NCBI GenBank assembly: GCA_022563625.1
Contig: JADFNA010000037.1
Location: 1 to 9,659, forward strand
DNA from: Candidatus Zixiibacteriota bacterium
GTDB lineage: Bacteria > Zixibacteria > MSB-5A5 > GN15 > JACZUZ01
DNA: 9,659 bases
Direction of reading: 5' to 3'
Made by a program: the position numbers and the translations under genes
Shown here: positions 6,365-9,659 of the stretch, piece after piece
Numbering within the stretch: position 1 is the stretch's first letter
Layout: each line of letters opens with the position of its first letter
Notes under the pieces: model-generated
The model's input: only the letters and a program-made list of their open reading frames with translations
Told to the model about the DNA's origin: nothing
Databases searched by the model: none

Positions 6365-6425
6365 CAAAAAGGCAGGTAAGTGTTGGACGAAGCTCACAGT
6401 GAGCCTCGCGGATTAGACCGTGAAT

Positions 6426-6454
6426 AATCTAGGCCGAATTCGCGATTCTGTCAA
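6426..6454 (-). promoter_or_regulatory. Sigma70-type promoter of the secreted-protein unit, with a palindrome downstream
   Basis: On the minus strand a perfect TTGACA -35 box (6449-6454) stands 17 nt from TAGATT (6426-6431, four of six to consensus). Transcription would start near 6419, giving a leader of about 70 nt. Just downstream, at 6392-6404, is GCTCAC-A-GTGAGC, an odd 13-bp perfect palindrome placed where a repressor could block elongation or initiation. The -35/-10 spacer contains the palindrome CGAATTCG (6435-6442). Promoter quality is good by eye; operator function is inference. Confidence 0.7.
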
Positions 6455-6513
6455 GGGGGTTGAGAGTGGTAAATTGGAGGTAACTACTTGCATCAATAAT
6501 GATCAATGAAATT

Positions 6514-6541
6514 AAAAAGGCGGCCCGGGTGATGGGCCGCC
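6514..6541 (-). terminator. Intrinsic terminator of the DivIVA-domain gene
   Basis: GGCGGCCC pairs perfectly with GGGCCGCC (6534-6541 and 6519-6526) around a 7-nt loop. On the minus strand it is followed by TTTTTAATTT. It lies 32 nt after the stop codon. It isolates divIVA from the secreted-protein unit, whose promoter begins about 60 nt further on. Confidence 0.88.
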
Positions 6542-6572
6542 AGTAAAGGGGGACAACAAAATCGTATTAGTC

Positions 6573-7832
6573 TTACTTTCGCCGGATATCCTCCAGCTCT
6601 TCGGTGAATCGGTCAATCACCGAATCCAGATCTCTTAAGACTTTCACGTTCTCTTCGACAGAACGCTCCCGGTCTTCTTTGCGGCCGAAAACCAAAATGC
6701 CGTCCGGACCCGGACCGGGTAGTTTGGGGGGTTTTTTCTTCGGGTCCGAATCGGCGCTTGTATTTTTCGCCACATTTTTCGCAGCCTCAGCGGTCACCAC
6801 GCGCTCGGAATCATGTTCGCGGGCAAGTTTCTTGTAGAGTGTGTCTTCGTCCGGCGAATTATCAGATGTGACAGGCGTCGTCTGATGGCTCGTGTCTTCA
6901 CCGGCGTCCGGAGCGCTTGTGGCCGAGAGTACGGCGCGCGCTATTTGATCGACTACTTTCTCTGGTGTTTTTTCCCCTTGTGTTTTTTCGCCCTGGAGTT
7001 TTTTGTCCGGCGTTTTACTTTCGCGGTCAGATTGGACTGCGGCCGTAGATGTCTCGGTGTGTGTTTCGCTGCCTGATTCGTAATTCTCCAGTTCACTTTC
7101 ATTAAACAAATCCGCTGAATCATTTGTGTCCGCCAACGCAGCAGTTAAAGCAGGGCCGTCGGTGTCCGTTTCCTGAATAGTTCTCCAGGTCTTTGTTACT
7201 TCGTAGTCGTTGTTTTCGTCACTACTGAGAGCGCTCTGCAGCGCCGGTTGTTTTTCAGTGTCTGTAGTTTTTACAGTGTCGGCAGGCTCTCCGGCTTCAA
7301 AATCCACGACATTATCAATTTCATCATCTTTAATATCGGAGAGCGCTTCTTTGCCGGAGTCAATTTCCGGAGACTCCACATGCATGGCTTGGATTGTTTT
7401 CAAATGCCCGGTGATCACCTCAGACAGGCTGTTTTGATAATCAACATGTTTCTGGCTGAGACCTTCAATACTCTTCTGCATGAGATTGACCCGCTCGACG
7501 GCTTTGTTTTCGATCGCGCGCTGTTTGTCGCGGGCTGCGGCGATAATCTCTTCGGCGTCCGCTCTGGCGGATTCCATCAACGAGGCCGCAGACTTTTTAG
7601 CTTCCAGCAAAGTTGATTTCAGTGTGCGCTCGATGCTGGTGAGTTTTTCGTGCTTTTCCTGCAGATGAGTGTAGCGCTCCTGATAATCGGCGGCTGCGCT
7701 CAGTCCGTCTTCCAGCGCGTCGGCCGCATGGTTCAAGTATTCTTCAACCTCTTCACGCTTGAATCCTCTGAGGGAAGTTGAAAACTTTGCGTTGCGGATT
7801 TCATTCGGTGTGATTTTGGAAGCGCCATTCAT
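6573..7832 (-). CDS. DivIVA-domain protein with long acidic linker
   Basis: Cytoplasmic membrane-curvature or cell-pole organising protein, by family. Length is 419 residues, against roughly 160-250 in typical DivIVA. Residues 6-34 hold the DivIVA N-terminal lipid-binding domain (ITPNEIRNAKFSTSLRGFKREEVEEYL); Leu21-Arg22-Gly23-Phe24 aligns with the membrane-inserting Phe-Arg-Gly-Tyr of the Bacillus protein. Residues 35-150 are a long coiled coil (an Ala/Glu/Lys-rich helix with MESARADAEEIIAAARD in the middle), the oligomerisation part. Residues about 150-365 are acidic, Ser/Thr/Asp/Glu-rich and probably unstructured, with a small GEKTQGEKT duplication. Residues 365-419 start with a basic-proline patch (PKKKPPKLPGPGPDGILVF) and end in a charged helix. 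The order yggS - divIVA - ileS recalls the ylm cluster. No strong ribosome binding site precedes the ATG; GGACGGA lies close upstream. The divIVA symbol is withheld because the protein is not an orthologue by length. Confidence 0.9.
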   Translation of the reverse strand: MNGASKITPNEIRNAKFSTSLRGFKREEVEEYLNHAADALEDGLSAAADYQERYTHLQEKHEKLTSIERTLKSTLLEAKKSAASLMESARADAEEIIAAARDKQRAIENKAVERVNLMQKSIEGLSQKHVDYQNSLSEVITGHLKTIQAMHVESPEIDSGKEALSDIKDDEIDNVVDFEAGEPADTVKTTDTEKQPALQSALSSDENNDYEVTKTWRTIQETDTDGPALTAALADTNDSADLFNESELENYESGSETHTETSTAAVQSDRESKTPDKKLQGEKTQGEKTPEKVVDQIARAVLSATSAPDAGEDTSHQTTPVTSDNSPDEDTLYKKLAREHDSERVVTAEAAKNVAKNTSADSDPKKKPPKLPGPGPDGILVFGRKEDRERSVEENVKVLRDLDSVIDRFTEELEDIRRK

Positions 7833-8098
7833 TTTGTCCGTCCAGGCTCTTTCATATTGCTGTTATTGTGACCTGCCCTGTGTGCGGGATTCTTGCGCCG
7901 GTCTCCGGCGCAAGGTCCCAATAAATATACATATCGCTTTTGCGCTGCATGCTGAGCGTTGGCTGTGATATTCTGATACATGTATGCGTTCTGCCGCTGT
8001 CTGTCGATACTCATTCCGCCGGGATTGAGATCGTCAGGAGTAACTCTTGCGCCGGCATGAAAAAAACACCTTGCGCGGCAGGGACATGATGTATACAA
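7829..8098 (-). CDS. Doubtful small ORF overlapping the DivIVA start
   Basis: An 89-codon frame, or 61 codons from an internal ATG at 8014, whose TGA overlaps the DivIVA-domain ATG as ATGA. That geometry is typical of translational coupling. The product is hydrophilic, basic at the end, and resembles no family I know. The frame crosses a perfect 10-bp hairpin (7892-7914) and has no convincing ribosome binding site at either ATG. It could equally be a chance open frame in the divIVA leader. I list it because of the overlap only. Confidence 0.2.
   Translation of the reverse strand: MYTSCPCRARCFFHAGARVTPDDLNPGGMSIDRQRQNAYMYQNITANAQHAAQKRYVYLLGPCAGDRRKNPAHRAGHNNSNMKEPGRTK
7892..7914. other. Perfect 10-bp hairpin in the divIVA leader
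   Basis: CTTGCGCCGG (7892-7901) pairs perfectly with CCGGCGCAAG (7905-7914) around a TCT triloop. It lies 59 nt before the DivIVA-domain ATG. There is no U-run on either strand, so it is not an ordinary terminator. It could be a leader structure, a protein-binding site or a REP-like element. Part of its sequence recurs elsewhere in the window (see findings). Confidence 0.7.
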
Positions 8099-8354
8099 AA
8101 GCGGTGTCAGTCAGTCCGCTAAAAACAACTCACTCTCGCCAATTTTCCGCCACGCGGGCGGCGCGTCAGCTTGGCGCTATCTTTAGTATTCGACAGTTTG
8201 GCAGGTGAAACTTAACGCAATGTTTCAAATTGGCAAGCTTTTGGCGGTCCATGAGCTAATTCTGCCAAACAGTTCGGTATTTGAACTGTTACCACTTTCC
8301 GTGGAGTCAAAGGGACCGTCAACTTCTGGGCATATCGTTTAATATCAATGACTT

Positions 8355-8396
8355 AGAAGAAGAAAGCACAGGCTCGAAGGGGCGGTGAATCGAACC
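8355..8396 (-). terminator. Possible terminator of yggS
   Basis: Just after the yggS stop, GGTTCGA (8390-8396 on the minus strand) pairs with TCGAGCC (8371-8377), seven pairs including one G-U, across a 12-nt loop. Then comes TGTGCTTTCTTCTTCT on the minus strand. The large loop and broken T-run make it weak. The GGTTCGATTC portion superficially resembles a tRNA T-arm but does not fold as one. Confidence 0.4.
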
Positions 8397-8406
8397 ATAA
8401 TACTTG

Positions 8407-9123
8407 CTAATATGTCCGCTGACCGAAGATTGCTGTGCCAATTCTGAGCATCGTTGCGCCTTCGGCAATAGCCAATTCAAAATCAGCCGTCATGCCCATG
8501 GACAGGACCGGTGGATGGCCGCCGTTTTCCGGGTTGTAAGTTTTTGAGAATCTTTCAAACAGCTCCCGAGTCAAAGAAAATGCGCGGCGAATCTCAGGTT
8601 GATCTTCTGTGTGTGGTCCAAGAGTCATTATTCCTCGCAGGTTTAATTCAGGCAGCCGGTAAATTTGATTGATTAGCTCCCCGATTTCATCTGGCGCCAG
8701 GCCGTTTTTTTGCGTTTCACCTGAGCTGTTGACTTCAACCAGAACATCAATTCTCCGTCCGGCCTCAGCTGCCCGTCGATTGATTTGCTCGGCCAGCCGA
8801 AATGAGTCGAGCGACTGAATCATGTCAAACAGCTCCAGAGACTTTTTGACTTTGTTCGTCTGCAAATGACCGATCATGTGCCAGCTGGCGCCCGGCAGCT
8901 CTTGTTTCAACGCCAGGACTTTTTCGGCGCATTCCTGAATCCGGTTTTCACCAAAATCTCGGCAGCCGGCCTGGTATGCCTCTCGGATAGCATCGGCGTC
9001 GGCGAACTTGCTGACCGCAATGAGAGTAATTTCATCCGGGTCCCGATTGGCCTTTGCTGAGGCAGCCCCGATCCGCTCATGCACGCGGCGCAGATTATCT
9101 TTGATTAAGTTAGTGACAGACAT
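8407..9123 (-). CDS. yggS: YggS/YlmE-family pyridoxal-phosphate homeostasis protein
   Basis: Cytoplasmic single-domain PLP-binding protein (alanine-racemase-like TIM barrel without catalysis) that buffers vitamin B6 and affects amino-acid and keto-acid pools. The 238 residues from the ATG at 9123 fit the family (about 225-245). Landmarks: LIAVSKF (34-40, Lys39 the PLP Schiff-base lysine), DFGENRIQE (56-64), WHMIGHLQTNKVK (81-93), VLVEVNSSGETQKNG (127-141), RGIMTLGP (163-170), LSMGMTADFELAIAEGATMLRIGTAIFG (207-234, phosphate-binding Ser/Gly and Arg-Ile-Gly-Thr). An upstream in-frame ATG at 9159 would add twelve residues but has no ribosome binding site. The chosen start has a purine stretch (GGGAAAG) nearby and matches family N-termini (MSVTNLIKDNL). 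It is the first minus-strand gene here and precedes the DivIVA gene as in ylm clusters, though 570 nt away. Confidence 0.95.
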   Translation of the reverse strand: MSVTNLIKDNLRRVHERIGAASAKANRDPDEITLIAVSKFADADAIREAYQAGCRDFGENRIQECAEKVLALKQELPGASWHMIGHLQTNKVKKSLELFDMIQSLDSFRLAEQINRRAAEAGRRIDVLVEVNSSGETQKNGLAPDEIGELINQIYRLPELNLRGIMTLGPHTEDQPEIRRAFSLTRELFERFSKTYNPENGGHPPVLSMGMTADFELAIAEGATMLRIGTAIFGQRTY

Positions 9124-9192
9124 AGCGCGCTTTCCCGCAGACAGATGACATGTCCGCATCTAAGACTATGTAAGTCAGGAAACCCCGGCTGG

Positions 9193-9266
9193 CAAGAGCG
9201 TTGGCGCTCTTGAATCGAGCTGACTCTGGCTAAAAACCTTGGAACCTATCTGGCCACAGAGTCAGC
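9193..9266. other. Two adjacent inverted repeats upstream of yggS
   Basis: CAAGAGCG-TTGG-CGCTCTTG (9193-9212) is a perfect 8-bp stem with a 4-nt loop. Six bases on, GCTGACTCTG (9219-9228) pairs perfectly with CAGAGTCAGC (9257-9266) over 28 nt. On the minus strand they would sit 70-145 nt before the yggS ATG, as two consecutive hairpins of a leader RNA. No U-run follows. A riboswitch or autoregulatory leader is possible, but I do not recognise a known class. Confidence 0.6.
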
Positions 9267-9401
9267 GGATGGAATTTTGGACTTTGTGGTTCTTGTCAAG
9301 GCACAATCTGCTTGAGCTCATATGCTTAGCCGTGAACATTAAGACTATGGGTCGGCTCTATCCAACATATCCACACTCTTGCGCCGCGAACAATAATCTC
9401 T

Positions 9402-9413
9402 TGCCATATGGCA
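9402..9413. promoter_or_regulatory. 12-bp perfect palindrome, possible operator
   Basis: TGCCATATGGCA is a perfect palindrome in the middle of the divergent intergenic region. It is of the size bound by dimeric repressors or activators. It lies about 170 nt before the plus-strand start and 280 nt before yggS. Function is inferred from symmetry and location only. Confidence 0.35.
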
Positions 9414-9579
9414 GCTGGCGCCGTTTCTTGAGCAGAGTATGTGAATTCTGGCGGTAAGATGCCCGGTCAACTGGCTGCTGATTCATTCTCTCACACAAAT
9501 CCTAAAAAAGCAGTAAGAAGTTACCGGTCGCGCAGCAAGGTCCGGTTGCGACCTATGAAAGACTAACTAATAATGTTGA

Positions 9580-9659
9580 ATGACAATGACCTTTTTGACA
9601 ACTGTTAGCCGAAGCCTGTGGCTTCTCATTGGAATCCTGGCGTTGGCTGTTTTCTCGTC
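9580..9659 (+). CDS. N-terminus of a signal-peptide or membrane protein (partial, right edge)
   Basis: An open frame runs from ATG at 9580 (or ATG at 9586, same frame) past the right edge, with an in-frame TGA at 9577-9579 just upstream. So the start must be one of these two ATGs, if the frame is real. The visible part, MTMTFLTTVSRSLWLLIGIL followed by ALAVFS, has a short polar start, one Arg and a hydrophobic run of about 14-15 residues, typical of a Sec signal peptide or a first membrane helix. No Shine-Dalgarno sequence precedes either ATG. A promoter-like TTGCGA - 17 nt - AATAAT (9546-9574) would start the transcript at about the ATG. Product unknown. Confidence 0.5.
   Translation, partial: MTMTFLTTVSRSLWLLIGILALAVFS

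Larger units (their letters stand above)
7833..8406. other. Gap between yggS and the DivIVA gene: no confident gene, many inverted repeats
   Basis: About 570 nt with only one doubtful ORF. Structures seen: the 10-bp hairpin at 7892-7914; palindrome ATACATGTAT at 7976-7985; a 5-bp GC stem at 8147-8161; TGAAAC/GTTTCA (8206-8227); a 9-bp inverted repeat GTTTGGCAG/CTGCCAAAC (8196-8204 with 8262-8270); and AACAGTTC/GAACTGTT (8268-8290). TTGGC or GCCAA occurs six times between 8138 and 8268. No clear promoter for divIVA was found, though AT-rich TATATT-like sequence near 7920-7935 could serve as a -10 box. In related clusters yggT- or sepF-like genes sit here; I see no trace of them in any frame. 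Confidence 0.6.
9160..9579. other. Divergent intergenic region between yggS and a plus-strand gene
   Basis: About 420 nt without a credible gene; a 72-codon plus-strand frame (9239-9457) has no ribosome binding site or family features and crosses an inverted-repeat arm. It contains the two hairpins upstream of yggS, a perfect TTGACA on the minus strand (about 9293-9298, without a good -10), the 12-bp palindrome TGCCATATGGCA (9402-9413), and TAAGACTATG twice (9161-9170 and 9340-9349). Two opposing promoters must lie here if both flanking genes are expressed. Confidence 0.55.

Noticed and set aside
8371..8400. GGTTCGATTC on the minus strand, resembling a tRNA or tmRNA 3' end
   Set aside because: The would-be T-stem does not pair, there is no acceptor partner, anticodon arm or D-arm upstream (yggS coding lies there), and the segment is better explained as a weak hairpin after yggS.
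9239..9457. 72-codon plus-strand frame in the divergent intergenic region
   Set aside because: No ribosome binding site, no recognisable composition or family, and its first part lies in the loop and arm of an inverted repeat.

Overview
The window looks like chromosomal DNA of a Gram-negative bacterium, probably from the FCB side of the tree. Candidate phylum Zixibacteria is my best guess, inferred from protein style and not tested. The evidence is an OmpA-family protein (so an outer membrane), secreted proteins ending in paired dockerin-type repeats with an 'IFAGGPPP'-like tail, a secreted protein opening with the 'ISYQGRLTD' domain common in that group, and a type 2 (eukaryote-like) isoleucyl-tRNA synthetase. 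No phage, IS element, CRISPR array, rRNA or tRNA was found.

Layout. All identified genes lie on the minus strand except a partial gene at the right edge. In transcription order (right to left): yggS/ylmE-like PLP homeostasis protein (8407-9123); a gap of about 570 nt rich in inverted repeats; a DivIVA-domain protein (6573-7832) with its own terminator; a two-gene secreted-protein unit with its own promoter and terminator, made of a decapeptide-repeat protein (4755-6350) and a dockerin-repeat protein (3976-4698); purine nucleoside phosphorylase (2920-3741); an OmpA-family protein (1275-2843); a BFD-like [2Fe-2S] protein (957-1232); and the 5' part of ileS (1-784, running off the left edge). 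On the plus strand only the N-terminus of a signal-peptide or membrane protein is visible (9580-9659).

How it fits together. yggS, divIVA and ileS in this order and orientation recall the ylm-divIVA-ileS cluster next to division genes in many bacteria. Here it is opened up: the usual sepF, yggT and ylmH genes are absent between yggS and divIVA, and a self-contained secreted-protein unit sits between divIVA and pnp. The housekeeping genes cover cell pole/division (DivIVA), vitamin B6 homeostasis (YggS), purine salvage (PNP) and tRNA charging (IleS). The other genes are envelope or exported proteins, plus a small iron-sulfur protein.

Most notable. IleS carries a GLHH sequence in place of the class I HIGH signature, the swapped form linked to extreme mupirocin resistance in type 2 IleRS. 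PNP has Asp where 6-oxopurine-specific enzymes have the base-reading Asn. The secreted repeat protein contains three near-identical 120-bp units that suggest recent internal duplication. The two intergenic gaps flanking yggS carry strong inverted repeats, a shared 10-11-mer and a cluster of TTGGC motifs that no gene explains. I found no clear defence system, biosynthetic cluster or wholly new system.
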